Assembly: GCA_017549665.1 (NCBI GenBank)
Contig: JAFYUD010000236.1
Coordinates: 1 to 12,423 of the forward strand
DNA from: Clostridia bacterium
GTDB taxonomy: Bacteria; Bacillota_A; Clostridia; Oscillospirales; Acutalibacteraceae
Direction of reading: 5' to 3'
Length of the DNA stretch: 12,423 nucleotides
Shown here: positions 1 through 7,669 of the stretch, one piece after another
Numbering within the stretch: position 1 is the first letter of the stretch
Layout: every line of letters starts with the position of its first letter
The notes under the pieces: generated by a model
What the model was told of the DNA's origin: nothing
The model's database searches: none
The model's input: the letters and a program-made list of their open reading frames with translations, nothing else
Made by a program: the position numbers and the translations under genes

Positions 1-147
1 ATTCTTTCCGCAAAAATCAACATTGAATTTTCTGAAATCACCGAGAAATTCATATTCTATTTTCAACTTATCAAGAGTTTCACACAGATTAAGAGTGATC
101 TCATGTGCATTTTCTCTTGTAAGATTCGGCATTATTGTTACTTTCAT
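1..147 (-). CDS. nadK: Probable NAD kinase, N-terminal 49 codons (runs off the left edge)
   Basis: Partial gene; only the first 49 codons are in the window. It opens MKVTIMPNLTRENAHEITLN, the first beta strand and helix typical of clostridial NAD kinases (ATP-NAD kinase, which makes NADP from NAD in the cytoplasm). The catalytic GGDG motif would lie beyond the edge, so the call rests on the N-terminus and on position. In many Clostridia nadK follows tlyA and precedes argR and recN. The ATG at 147 has a GGAG ribosome binding site at 155-158 with 7 nt spacing. It starts 17 nt after the tlyA stop, so it is probably the next gene of the same operon. No terminator is visible between them. The protein could in principle be another protein with a similar first strand, but the gene order supports NAD kinase. 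Confidence 0.78.
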   Translation of the reverse strand, partial: MKVTIMPNLTRENAHEITLNLCETLDKLKIEYEFLGDFRKFNVDFCGKN

Positions 148-164
148 ATAATATCTCCGAATTA

Positions 165-965
165 TTATTTATCAAGATCGGAATGTGATGCTTCTACCAC
201 TTCATCAATATCAGCAACATAGTTTTCATCTGAACCTTTTTTAAGATAAATAAGATATTCTATATTACCTTCAGGTCCTTTAATAGGCGAATAATCAAGA
301 CCGCTTACCGTAAAACCGAGGTCAATCGAAAAATCATAGATTTTCCTGATAACTTCAGCATGTACACTCTTATCTCTTACAACACCTTTTTTGCCTACTT
401 TTTCTCTGCCTGCTTCAAACTGTGGTTTGATAAGACAGACACATTCACCATTTTCACTTAACAAAGGATATGCCGCAGGCAAAACAAGACAAAGTGAAAT
501 AAAAGATACATCTACTGAAAAGAAATCTATTTCATCCGGCACCTGTTCACGGGTTACGTATCGTATGTTGGTACGTTCAAGATTTATAACCCTCTCGTCA
601 CTTCTGAGCTTCCATGCCAGCTGCCCGTAACCGACATCTATACTGTAAACCTTGCTTGCACCGTTCTGAAGCATACAATCAGTAAAACCGCCTGTTGATG
701 CACCGATATCCATACAGATTTTATTTTCAAGATTTATAGGAAATACAGACATTGCTTTTTTAAGTTTATGTCCGCCTCTGCTTACAAATTCACTGCCGCC
801 ACGAACATCAATCTGATCCTGTGCGGTAACGGTCATTCCGGCTTTTGTTGCTTTCATACCGTTAACATATACCTGACCTGCCATAATGAAAGCCTTTGCT
901 TTTTCACGACTTTCAGACAGTCCAAGCTCGAAAATTCTAGCATCAAGACGAATTTTCTCACTCAC
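165..965 (-). CDS. tlyA: TlyA-family rRNA (cytidine-2'-O)-methyltransferase
   Basis: Predicted 266-residue SAM-dependent methyltransferase of the TlyA/hemolysin A family, whose characterised members 2'-O-methylate cytidines of 16S and/or 23S rRNA. Residues about 4-62 form an S4 RNA-binding domain (RLDARIFELGLSESREKAKA). The FtsJ-like fold follows, with SAM motif DIGASTGGF at 86-94. A K67-D152-K180-E236 tetrad can be placed in SRGGHK, DVSFIS, IKPQFE and GNIEYL, matching the catalytic pattern of the family. Length is normal. The frame stays open to a TTG at 974, but AGGAGG (975-980) directly abuts that codon. The GTG at 965 has 9 nt spacing and gives the usual short N-terminus, so it is chosen. 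It overlaps the dxs stop by 8 nt, which suggests translational coupling. It is unlikely to be a true haemolysin despite the historical name. Confidence 0.93.
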   Translation of the reverse strand: MSEKIRLDARIFELGLSESREKAKAFIMAGQVYVNGMKATKAGMTVTAQDQIDVRGGSEFVSRGGHKLKKAMSVFPINLENKICMDIGASTGGFTDCMLQNGASKVYSIDVGYGQLAWKLRSDERVINLERTNIRYVTREQVPDEIDFFSVDVSFISLCLVLPAAYPLLSENGECVCLIKPQFEAGREKVGKKGVVRDKSVHAEVIRKIYDFSIDLGFTVSGLDYSPIKGPEGNIEYLIYLKKGSDENYVADIDEVVEASHSDLDK

Positions 966-2829
966 CCGAAACAACCTCCTTAATATATTTTATCATGGAA
1001 TTTTCATCCATGCCATACTCTTCAAGAAGAATTTCTGCAGAGGCATGATGAACAAATTCATCATTTACTGCTTTTATAATATATCTGCCATTAAATCCTT
1101 CCTCAGTTAACATTCTGTTGAAAATCTCAGCAACACCGCCACTGATTTCGCCTTCTTCATAGAAGAATACATTATTACACTTGGCCGCAATTTTAACTGA
1201 AGCGTGATTTATCGGTTTGATTTTATTGAGCTTGATTACTTTTGCAGATATTCCGTCAGCTTTAAGAACTTTTACAGCTTTTGCAGCAGATGCAAATAAT
1301 CTGCCGTATGTGACAACAGCAATATCAGCATTATCATCACCGTAAATTTCAAAATCATCAAAAGTGGGATTATAATCATCAGGCATTTCAGGCTCTGAAC
1401 CTTTAAAAATACGTACAGCAACAACGGAAGGCTCGTGATAAAGAGCTTTTACAAAAGAATTGTTCATCTCCGAATAGTACGTGGGAGAAAAAACTGTTAC
1501 ACCGGGTATTGTATTGAGAAACGGTACATCAAGCAATCCGTGATGAGTCTCACCGTCACCTGTAACAAAACCTGCCCTGTCGATTGCAAAAACAATTTTA
1601 AGCTTCTGCAACGCAGCATCATGAACTATCTGGTCATAACTGCGCTGAAGGAATGCAGAATAAACTGCAAAAACAGGAAGCATACCGCCCTTAGCAAGAC
1701 CTGAGCAGAATGTAACGGCATGCTCTTCTGCAATACCTACATCAAAGAAACGATCTGAATACTGATTTTCAAAGCAATCAAGACCTGTACCCAAAGACAT
1801 AGCAGCTGTTACTGCGCAGATTCTGTTATCCTTAGCGGCAAAATTACAGAGTAATTTACCGAATTCATTAGAGAAGTTTGTACCCGATGAAATAAAGTCA
1901 CCGGTATCTATATCAAACTTGGAAATACCATGAAATACACTCGGCTCAAGCTCAGCGAAATCATATCCTTTACCTTTAGTTGTTCTGATATGAAGAACTA
2001 TGGGATAATTTGCCTGCTTAGCGCCTTCAAGAGCATCAATCAGCAATTCAGTATTATGTCCGTCAATAGGCCCCATATAACGGAATCCGAGATCCTCAAA
2101 CATTGTACTTGATTTATAGAAAAGCTTTTTGATACCTGTTTTAAATCTGAAAATCGAATCAGAAAGCTTAACACCGATCAAAGGAATTTTATTTATAATC
2201 TGTTCGGTTTTTGCCTTCATTCTGAAATATGATGGTCTTGCTTTAATAACCGCAAGATGCTTCGCAAAAGAGCCGACATTTTTTGAAATTGACATATCAT
2301 TATCATTAAGGATAACAATAAGTCTTGATTTTTCACGGCCTGCATTGTTAAGCGCTTCATATACCATTCCGCCTGTGAATGCACCGTCTCCGATGACAGC
2401 TATTGCATAGTTTTTATTACCTTTGAGCTTGTTTGCCTGAGCAATTCCGTATGCAGCAGAAACAGAAGTGCTGCTATGACCTGAAAAGAAAATATCATGC
2501 TCACTTTCATCAGGACATGAAAAACCTGATATTCCTCCGTTCTGTCGCAGTGAAGAAAAGTTTTCATATCTGCCGGTAAGCAGCTTATGAACATAAACCT
2601 GATGTCCGACATCCCAGATAATTTTGTCATGAGGTGAATTGAACACCTTATGCAAAGCTATTGTAAGCTCAACAACACCGAGATTGGACGCAAGATGACC
2701 GCCCGTCTCGGAAACAGTCTCAATAAGAGTGTGCCTTATTTCCTCAGCAAGCAGATTAAGTTCATCTGTATCAAGTTTTTTTATATCTGACGGACGCTTT
2801 ATATCCGACAGGAAATATTTATAATCCAT
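958..2829 (-). CDS. dxs: 1-deoxy-D-xylulose-5-phosphate synthase
   Basis: Complete 623-residue enzyme of normal family length. It condenses pyruvate and glyceraldehyde 3-phosphate into DXP, the first and flux-controlling step of the MEP isoprenoid pathway, with thiamine diphosphate and Mg2+, in the cytoplasm. Visible motifs are DVGHQVYVHKLLTGR (73-87), SGHSS (116-120), the ThDP/Mg motif GDGAFTGG (147-154) followed by NDNDMSIS, YMGPIDGHN (251-259), the catalytic glutamate in VGIAEEHA (E368), and DRAGFVTGDGETHHG (417-431). The ATG at 2829 follows the ispA stop by 15 nt and has only a weak GGTG-type ribosome binding site. The gene therefore probably depends partly on coupling to ispA. Its partner ispA just upstream uses downstream products of the same pathway, so the pair forms an isoprenoid module. 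Confidence 0.97.
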   Translation of the reverse strand: MDYKYFLSDIKRPSDIKKLDTDELNLLAEEIRHTLIETVSETGGHLASNLGVVELTIALHKVFNSPHDKIIWDVGHQVYVHKLLTGRYENFSSLRQNGGISGFSCPDESEHDIFFSGHSSTSVSAAYGIAQANKLKGNKNYAIAVIGDGAFTGGMVYEALNNAGREKSRLIVILNDNDMSISKNVGSFAKHLAVIKARPSYFRMKAKTEQIINKIPLIGVKLSDSIFRFKTGIKKLFYKSSTMFEDLGFRYMGPIDGHNTELLIDALEGAKQANYPIVLHIRTTKGKGYDFAELEPSVFHGISKFDIDTGDFISSGTNFSNEFGKLLCNFAAKDNRICAVTAAMSLGTGLDCFENQYSDRFFDVGIAEEHAVTFCSGLAKGGMLPVFAVYSAFLQRSYDQIVHDAALQKLKIVFAIDRAGFVTGDGETHHGLLDVPFLNTIPGVTVFSPTYYSEMNNSFVKALYHEPSVVAVRIFKGSEPEMPDDYNPTFDDFEIYGDDNADIAVVTYGRLFASAAKAVKVLKADGISAKVIKLNKIKPINHASVKIAAKCNNVFFYEEGEISGGVAEIFNRMLTEEGFNGRYIIKAVNDEFVHHASAEILLEEYGMDENSMIKYIKEVVSGE

Positions 2830-2844
2830 AGTATAACACCAAAA

Positions 2845-3693
2845 TCAGGCTTTTCTGTTAAGTAAAGTAACCGCAAATTCCCTGACTTCAGAAGATTCGG
2901 GAATCTCGTCAAGAATCTGCATAGCCTTCTGAGTATAATCATCAGCAAGTTTCTTTGCCTCTTCAAGTCCGAGTAAGGAAACATAAGTAGACTTGCCGGA
3001 GATGATATCACTGTTATCCTCACCTTCAAGGAAATCAAGTATATCATCTATAATCTGAAACGCAAGACCGAGATTTTCAGCAAAAGTCTCAGCCTTTGCG
3101 ATATATTCATATTTATCAGCAGCAATACAGCCGAGCACACATGATGCCTTTATCAATGCTGCAGTCTTGAGCTTGTCCATAACAAAAAGCTCATCAATAC
3201 CAAGCTCACTGTTTTCACCGAGAAGATCAACTACCTGACCGCCGATCATTCCGTTTGCACCTGCAAAATCGGAAAGATACCTGACACCGTCTACCATCTG
3301 CTGTGCAGACAATGAGGAAGATATAATGCATGAAAACGCATGTGTGAGTAAAGCATCACCTGCAAGTAATGCATTTGCTTCACCGAATTTGATATGAGAT
3401 GAAGGCTTTCCTCTTCTCATATCATCATTATCCATACAAGGAAGATCATCATGAATAAGAGAATACGTATGAATAAATTCTACTGCTGCAGCAAACGGTA
3501 ATGCATTCTCAGTGTTACCACCCAGAATTCTGCAGAATTCAAGCACAAGTACGGGACGCACACGCTTACCGCCTACATCAAGTGAATATCTCATTGCATC
3601 TTCTATAAGCTTGTAAGATTTATCTGCAACAGGCACAAAATCCATTACATGCTTTTCAAAAAGCTCTCTGTGCGAATTCATTATATTATTCAT
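2845..3693 (-). CDS. ispA: Polyprenyl (farnesyl) diphosphate synthase
   Basis: Predicted 282-residue trans-isoprenyl diphosphate synthase, probably geranyl/farnesyl diphosphate synthase, which condenses IPP with DMAPP and GPP in the cytoplasm. The first aspartate-rich motif DDLPCMD (82-88, DDx4D type) is followed by NDDMRRGKPSSH, and the second motif QIIDDILDF contains D216, D217 and D220. GGKRVRPVL (41-49) is the IPP-binding segment. The DDx4D spacing is typical of bacterial FPP synthases, but chain length cannot be fixed from sequence alone. The frame is open to a GTG at 3702, but that codon shares its first base with the AAGGAG box (3702-3707). The ATG at 3693 lies 8 nt from the box and is chosen. 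The xseB stop is 5 nt upstream of this start. Confidence 0.95.
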   Translation of the reverse strand: MNNIMNSHRELFEKHVMDFVPVADKSYKLIEDAMRYSLDVGGKRVRPVLVLEFCRILGGNTENALPFAAAVEFIHTYSLIHDDLPCMDNDDMRRGKPSSHIKFGEANALLAGDALLTHAFSCIISSSLSAQQMVDGVRYLSDFAGANGMIGGQVVDLLGENSELGIDELFVMDKLKTAALIKASCVLGCIAADKYEYIAKAETFAENLGLAFQIIDDILDFLEGEDNSDIISGKSTYVSLLGLEEAKKLADDYTQKAMQILDEIPESSEVREFAVTLLNRKA

Positions 3694-3698
3694 ATAAA

Positions 3699-3890
3699 TC
3701 ACTCCTTAACGGAAGATAATTCAGTAATTTTAGTTTCAGCATTATTTAAAAGAGCTGTACAATAACCGGTAAGTTTTGTTGCTTCATCATACAGCTTTAC
3801 AGTTTCTTCAAGGGGAAGATCGCCCTTTTCAAGCTTTGCAACCAACTTTTCAAGCTTTTTCATTGCCTGCTCATAAGTCATATTTTCCAT
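3699..3890 (-). CDS. xseB: Exodeoxyribonuclease VII small subunit
   Basis: This 63-residue protein is of normal length for XseB, the helical small subunit that binds several copies per XseA in exonuclease VII, which degrades single-stranded DNA to oligonucleotides. The family signature is clear: MTYEQAMKKLEKLVAKLEKG followed by LPLEETVKLYDEATKL and a second helix LLNNAETKI. It is almost entirely helical and coiled-coil-like. The ATG at 3890 has a GGAG site 8 nt upstream that lies inside the 3' end of xseA. The xseA stop is only 3 nt away, so the two subunits are translationally coupled, as expected for a complex with a fixed stoichiometry. An in-frame ATG at codon 4 is possible but less well spaced. 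Confidence 0.96.
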   Translation of the reverse strand: MENMTYEQAMKKLEKLVAKLEKGDLPLEETVKLYDEATKLTGYCTALLNNAETKITELSSVKE

Positions 3891-3893
3891 ATT

Positions 3894-5108
3894 TCAATTC
3901 TCCGATTTAACCAATTCAATAACATTACAGATTGCCTTACCGTCTTCAAATTCAAGTGAGATATCGTCATTCACGGCAATATCATCAATTGACTTTACTT
4001 TTTTATTTCTGTTGAAAACGGGAATATATCCTTTTTTTATAATTTCAAAGGGGTTCAACAATCTGAGTTTTTCAGAAGCAACCTCTAATTCTGAACTTTT
4101 TTTATTTACAGCTGAATTAACAGCAGTAATAATTTTATTTCTGATCAATTCAAGTTCTGAATATCTCTGATTAAGAATTTTAACAGGATCATGTGCACTT
4201 AATCTGAGTTTAAAATTAATATTTCTTGATACTTCATTATCAATATACCTTCTGACAGCTCTGTCTGCTCTGAAGCTGAATCCGTCAACTATCTGAGAAA
4301 GCTCATCCTTATCAGGAACTGCAAGCTCGGCAGCGGCTGACGGCGTAGGAGCTCTGAGATCTGCAGCAAAATCACATAGAGTAAAGTCTGTTTCATGACC
4401 GATACCAGTGATTACAGGTATTCCTGATGAAGCAACAGTGCGAACCAGAACTTCATCGTTATATCCCCAGAGATCTTCAATTGAACCGCCGCCACGACAC
4501 AGAATAATAACATCTGCGGCAGATTTCTGATTAAGAAGTCTGATCATGTTTATATTTTCCTGCGCACAATTTACCCCCTGAGCAGCAACAGGACAAAGTA
4601 TAATTTCAGCAAGAGGATAACGTCTGGAAAGAACATTTATAACATCCTGCACTGCCGCACCCACGGGAGAAGTAACAACTGCTATCTTTTCGGGATAATC
4701 CGGTATCGGTTGTTTGAGGTCATCATCAAAAACACCATCTGCTGCAAGCTTTGACTTAAGCTGTTCAAATGCAAGCATCAAAGCTCCTGCACCTTCGGGC
4801 TCCATCGACTCTGCATAAATCTGGTAAACACCGTCACGCTCAAAAACTGAAACCCTGCCTGTAACAAACACACGCATACCGTTTTCAGGTCTGAATTTCA
4901 GATTCTGCGCACTGCGTGCAAACATAACTGCCTTTATACAGGAATTTTCATCTTTCAATGAAAAATAGCAATGACCTGTTTTATAGTGATTGACAAAATT
5001 TGAAATCTCACCAACAATTACTACTCTGTTCAGTCTGTAGTCAGATTCAAACATCATCTTCACGTACATATTCAATTGTGAAACAGTCAATGCTGTATCA
5101 TTTATCAT
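3894..5108 (-). CDS. xseA: Exodeoxyribonuclease VII large subunit
   Basis: This 404-residue catalytic subunit of exonuclease VII cleaves single-stranded DNA from both ends and acts in mismatch repair and damage processing in the cytoplasm. Residues about 5-105 are the N-terminal OB-fold domain (SQLNMYVKMMF, VVIVGEISNF, GHCYFSLKDE). The catalytic domain shows IAVVTSPVGAAVQDV (142-156), CRGGGSIEDLWGYNDE (204-219), GIGHETDFTLCDF (235-247) and RAPTPSAAAE (252-261). A helical, probably coiled-coil region follows, then the C-terminal segment around GYIPVF. It is somewhat shorter than B. subtilis XseA, mainly in the coiled-coil part. The ATG at 5108 overlaps the upstream stop as ATGA and has AAGGAG at a normal distance, pointing to coupled translation. 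Confidence 0.97.
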   Translation of the reverse strand: MINDTALTVSQLNMYVKMMFESDYRLNRVVIVGEISNFVNHYKTGHCYFSLKDENSCIKAVMFARSAQNLKFRPENGMRVFVTGRVSVFERDGVYQIYAESMEPEGAGALMLAFEQLKSKLAADGVFDDDLKQPIPDYPEKIAVVTSPVGAAVQDVINVLSRRYPLAEIILCPVAAQGVNCAQENINMIRLLNQKSAADVIILCRGGGSIEDLWGYNDEVLVRTVASSGIPVITGIGHETDFTLCDFAADLRAPTPSAAAELAVPDKDELSQIVDGFSFRADRAVRRYIDNEVSRNINFKLRLSAHDPVKILNQRYSELELIRNKIITAVNSAVNKKSSELEVASEKLRLLNPFEIIKKGYIPVFNRNKKVKSIDDIAVNDDISLEFEDGKAICNVIELVKSEN

Positions 5109-6046
5109 TTAGAGTTCTCCTTAAGATAGGTCAGATATGCAACACCGCAGGCATTATCAGATGAATAATAAGGGTCCGCAAAATGACCTGAGAATTCAGA
5201 AGTAATTCTCTTTTTAATATATGTGTTGGACATTACGCCACCTGCGTATATAAGCGGCAGATCTCCGAATTGAGCAACGGCTGATTCAGTCATGGCTTTT
5301 ATTGCAGCATAAATATAGCTGATGCAATACTTTGCAATGTCTTCAGGCTTTTCACCGTTTCTGAGCATCTGTGAGCATTTATTTTCAACACCTGAAAAAC
5401 TGCATGAACCATCTCTCATAAACGGTTTTATCTTATACTCTTTTTCACTTTTAAGCGATAATTTATCAAGCTCAGCACCTGCAGGAAAACCGAGTCCGAG
5501 CATAACACCTACTCTGTCTACAGCCTGTCCGGCTTTAAGATCCAGTGAAGAAGCGCACATATCAACAGAGAATATTTTGTCATTATCAGGCTTTACATGC
5601 AACACATCGGTTGTGCCGCCTGAAACATGAAATGCAATAAACTCCTTATCAACAAGATCCGTTCTTCCTGCTGACCAGAGTGCAGCTGCAATGTGACCTG
5701 CCTGATGACTGAAAGAATACTTATGAGACTTGAATGAGGCTGAAAGCACATCTGCAAATCCGCAACCGACAGAAAAGCACGGCATATAAGAATCTTCCGC
5801 ATCACGTGGTGAAACTGAACAACCGACGCCTTTTATATTGTCTGAATATTTTTCGCAAAGCCCCGACAGAAGCACAGGCAGATTGCGAACATGATGAAAA
5901 ACAGCATCAGACTGACGAAGTCCCAACTGACCGTCAGAAACAGGGAGAAGCTGTTTTTCTGAATAGAATACATCTTCAGCACTGTCATAAACAGCACATG
6001 AAGAAGTATAATTACTCGTATCTATTCCGAGATACATATTATTCAT
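5105..6046 (-). CDS. TsaD/Kae1-like (peptidase M22 family) protein, divergent paralogue
   Basis: This 313-residue protein has the ASKHA fold of the TsaD/Kae1/YgjD family, whose canonical member makes the t6A modification of tRNA with TsaB and TsaE. Seen: nucleotide-binding start YLGIDTS (5-11), metal-binding HQAGH (H114, H118), VSGGTTD (141-147), GQAVDRVGVMLGLGFPAG (173-190), FSGVENK (217-223), YAGGVMSN (267-274) and SDNACGVAY with D297. Two family blocks differ. The usual CDET after the first strand reads NYTS here (12-15), and the usual GPGLxGxLLVG-like loop reads SVSPRDAEDSYMPCFSVG (77-94). It is therefore probably a paralogue rather than the housekeeping TsaD, with unknown substrate. It overlaps nusB by 8 nt and xseA by 4 nt, inside the operon slot that holds folD in Bacillus. 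An ATG at codon 4 is an alternative start. Confidence 0.85.
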   Translation of the reverse strand: MNNMYLGIDTSNYTSSCAVYDSAEDVFYSEKQLLPVSDGQLGLRQSDAVFHHVRNLPVLLSGLCEKYSDNIKGVGCSVSPRDAEDSYMPCFSVGCGFADVLSASFKSHKYSFSHQAGHIAAALWSAGRTDLVDKEFIAFHVSGGTTDVLHVKPDNDKIFSVDMCASSLDLKAGQAVDRVGVMLGLGFPAGAELDKLSLKSEKEYKIKPFMRDGSCSFSGVENKCSQMLRNGEKPEDIAKYCISYIYAAIKAMTESAVAQFGDLPLIYAGGVMSNTYIKKRITSEFSGHFADPYYSSDNACGVAYLTYLKENSK

Positions 6047-6446
6047 TGTTCTCTCTTCTGATTACAGATGAAAGAAGACCGTTAACAAATGAAGCGTCTT
6101 CATCCGCAGCATATTTCTTTGAAAGCTCAACAGCTTCGTTTACAGAAACAGAAACAGGAATATCATCAAAGAAGAGAATTTCACAAACTGCAAGTCTGAG
6201 TATAGCAAGTGAAACCTTTGAAATTCTGCTCAGCTTCCAGCCGCCTTTAAGATTTTCAGAAATTTTGGCATCAAGCACTTCTATATTTTCAAGTGTCTTC
6301 TCTGAAAGCTTGCATGCGAATTCATCTGCTTCAAACAATTCGGCATCCTTTGCAGCTTCTATAATATCTGCAAGTGAATATTCGCTGTTGAATTCTTTTT
6401 CAAAAATAAGAATAAATGCCTGCTCTCTTGCTTCGCTTCTTGTCAT
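6039..6446 (-). CDS. nusB: Transcription antitermination factor NusB
   Basis: This 135-residue all-helical protein matches NusB, which with NusE (S10) binds boxA RNA and supports antitermination of rRNA operons. The N-terminus MTRSEAREQAFILIFEKEF carries the typical arginine-rich first helix. The C-terminal half contains the conserved RISKVSLAILRLAVCEILFF (residues about 73-92), IPVSVSVNEAVELSKKYA (about 95-112) and the ending FVNGLLSSVIR (about 119-129). Length is normal. The ATG at 6446 has GGAGG (6453-6457) with 6 nt spacing. It is the first gene of the downstream housekeeping operon. A promoter-like element and a hairpin lie in the 124 nt before it. The TsaD-like gene starts inside its last codons. 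Confidence 0.96.
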   Translation of the reverse strand: MTRSEAREQAFILIFEKEFNSEYSLADIIEAAKDAELFEADEFACKLSEKTLENIEVLDAKISENLKGGWKLSRISKVSLAILRLAVCEILFFDDIPVSVSVNEAVELSKKYAADEDASFVNGLLSSVIRRENNE

Positions 6447-6471
6447 AATAAACCTCCGTGTATGTCAATCA

Positions 6472-6492
6472 GCCCTCGGAAATTCCGAAGGC
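6472..6492 (-). promoter_or_regulatory. Hairpin in the nusB 5' leader
   Basis: On the minus strand this 21-nt segment folds into a 9-bp stem (one G-U pair, otherwise Watson-Crick) with a 3-nt loop: GCCTTCGGA / TCCGAGGGC around ATT. It lies 25 nt upstream of the nusB start and inside the predicted leader transcript. No uridine run follows on either strand, so it does not look like an intrinsic terminator. It may stabilise the mRNA end or be a protein or processing site; its role is inferred, not shown. Confidence 0.55.
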
Positions 6493-6542
6493 ATGAAATA
6501 AATTGCAAACAAAATATGTATAATTATTCTGCTTGTATACAT

Positions 6543-6570
6543 ATTATAACATAAAAATAAAAATAAACAA
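6543..6570 (-). promoter_or_regulatory. Predicted vegetative promoter of the nusB operon
   Basis: Minus-strand TATAAT at 6543-6548 is preceded by TGT (6549-6551), forming an extended -10 (TGnTATAAT). A weak -35, TTGTTT, lies at 6565-6570 with 16-bp spacing and abuts the spoIIIAH stop at 6571. The predicted start point near 6536 would give a leader of about 90 nt. This separates housekeeping expression of nusB to nadK from sporulation-specific expression of spoIIIA. Confidence 0.6.
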
Positions 6571-7119
6571 CTACTTTATACCAATAATTGAAATTTTTTC
6601 AGAAGAAATTTCAGTATTATTCATCACTATTTCTTTAATCTGCAGTGCAACAGTTTCTGAAAGAAGATTTTCATTTACAATTATTTCAACAGAATCTTCT
6701 GAAATTACGGCTATACAATCACCGCCTATTTTCGCTTTTATCAGATTTTCAATATCTGACTGTACAATTTTTCTCTGAGTAATGGCAGATATCGTATCAG
6801 TTGCGGTTTTTGCAGATTGATCATCTGATTCATTGTTTTCTATAATTTCTTTCAGTGTAGCAACTGCTTCATCGTATGATTCATCTCGTGAAAGTCTTGC
6901 CGATGCAAAATATTCACTGTCAACATCGGTCGAACTTACATAAACAGCATCTCCGAGATTTTTGCTGTCAACATTGCTCACATCGTCCTGAGAATCACCG
7001 TTTGCACTCATGATGTTTGTCTGCGGTCCTGTGTAATACCAGTTTGCAAGCACTGCTACTCCCAATAATACCACGAGACCTGCAAGTATTACATGTTTTT
7101 TTCTTGTTGTAAGTTTCAT
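6571..7119 (-). CDS. spoIIIAH: Stage III sporulation protein AH
   Basis: Predicted 182-residue mother-cell membrane protein. SpoIIIAH forms a ring in the intermembrane space that binds forespore SpoIIQ. A short basic N-terminus (MKLTTRKK) is followed by one membrane segment (residues about 9-27, VILAGLVVLLGVAVLA), a polar Asp/Ser-rich linker, and a C-terminal YscJ/FliF-like ring-building domain (about 75-182) with DEAVATLKEII and IVNENLLSETVALQIKEIV. The frame is open 13 codons further upstream to 7158, but AAGGGG at 7128-7133 is 8 nt from the ATG at 7119, which also gives the expected short cytoplasmic tail. It starts 19 nt after spoIIIAG and is the last gene of the operon. No terminator is visible after its stop. 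Confidence 0.93.
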   Translation of the reverse strand: MKLTTRKKHVILAGLVVLLGVAVLANWYYTGPQTNIMSANGDSQDDVSNVDSKNLGDAVYVSSTDVDSEYFASARLSRDESYDEAVATLKEIIENNESDDQSAKTATDTISAITQRKIVQSDIENLIKAKIGGDCIAVISEDSVEIIVNENLLSETVALQIKEIVMNNTEISSEKISIIGIK

Positions 7120-7138
7120 AATGTATTCCCCTTTTATT

Positions 7139-7669
7139 TTATGATTTTGTACCCACATAAACCCTGTCTGAACCGATACCGAACAGACATGTTATCAATT
7201 GAGTAATTTCTGCTCTGACTACCGAACTGCCACCACCTTCGCAGATAACGGCAACACCGAGAACATCAGGACTTTTAATGCTGATTACAAGACCGTTTTC
7301 ACTGTCACTATTGTCGTAAATTACAACTTCAGTATCCAGCAACGATGAATCAGAGTCCGTATCAGATTTCTTGTTCTCTGCAAATACATATTCACCTGTT
7401 GAAGAAATACTCACAGCGACTTCAGCTTTACCTGCACCGTTGACAGATGAAATAATATCGCATAATTTTTCTTCTATTTTCTCTTCCAAATCAGAAATAT
7501 TCAGTTCCTCCGACTTTTTATTTTCCGAAATAACCTTATTAGAATCTATGTTATCTGAAGAAGAAAAATTACTGATGATAAGTAAAAATATCCCTGAAAT
7601 CCCTGCAATAATAACAAACAACAGCTTTTTATCGTTCTTGATTTTTTCTGTTATTTCTTTAAAATTCAC
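7139..7669 (-). CDS. spoIIIAG: Stage III sporulation protein AG
   Basis: This 176-residue protein is the SpoIIIAG component, which forms a large ring of the SpoIIIA channel in the intermembrane space. One N-terminal membrane segment (about 15-34, LLFVIIAGISGIFLLIISNF) is followed by a Ser/Asp-rich linker with a helical stretch (SDLEEKIEEKLCDIISSVNG) and the ring domain, including VAVSISSTGEYVF and the family-typical SPDVLGVAVICEGG (133-146). It is shorter than the B. subtilis protein. The start is GTG at 7669, with GGAGGTG at 7677-7683 and 7 nt spacing. It overlaps the spoIIIAF end by 11 nt. Confidence 0.92.
   Translation of the reverse strand: MNFKEITEKIKNDKKLLFVIIAGISGIFLLIISNFSSSDNIDSNKVISENKKSEELNISDLEEKIEEKLCDIISSVNGAGKAEVAVSISSTGEYVFAENKKSDTDSDSSLLDTEVVIYDNSDSENGLVISIKSPDVLGVAVICEGGGSSVVRAEITQLITCLFGIGSDRVYVGTKS

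Noticed and set aside
2799..3047. Minus-strand open frame of 82 codons across the ispA-dxs junction
   Set aside because: It overlaps the well-supported 3' end of ispA in another frame and shows no recognisable domain.
6472..6492. The hairpin as an intrinsic terminator for spoIIIAH or for plus-strand transcription
   Set aside because: No T-run follows the stem on either strand, and it lies downstream of the predicted nusB promoter.
5734..6501. Plus-strand open frame of 255 codons
   Set aside because: It lies antisense to the TsaD-like gene and nusB, which have clear family motifs and ribosome binding sites. Its protein is low-complexity (Ser-rich) and matches nothing I recognise.
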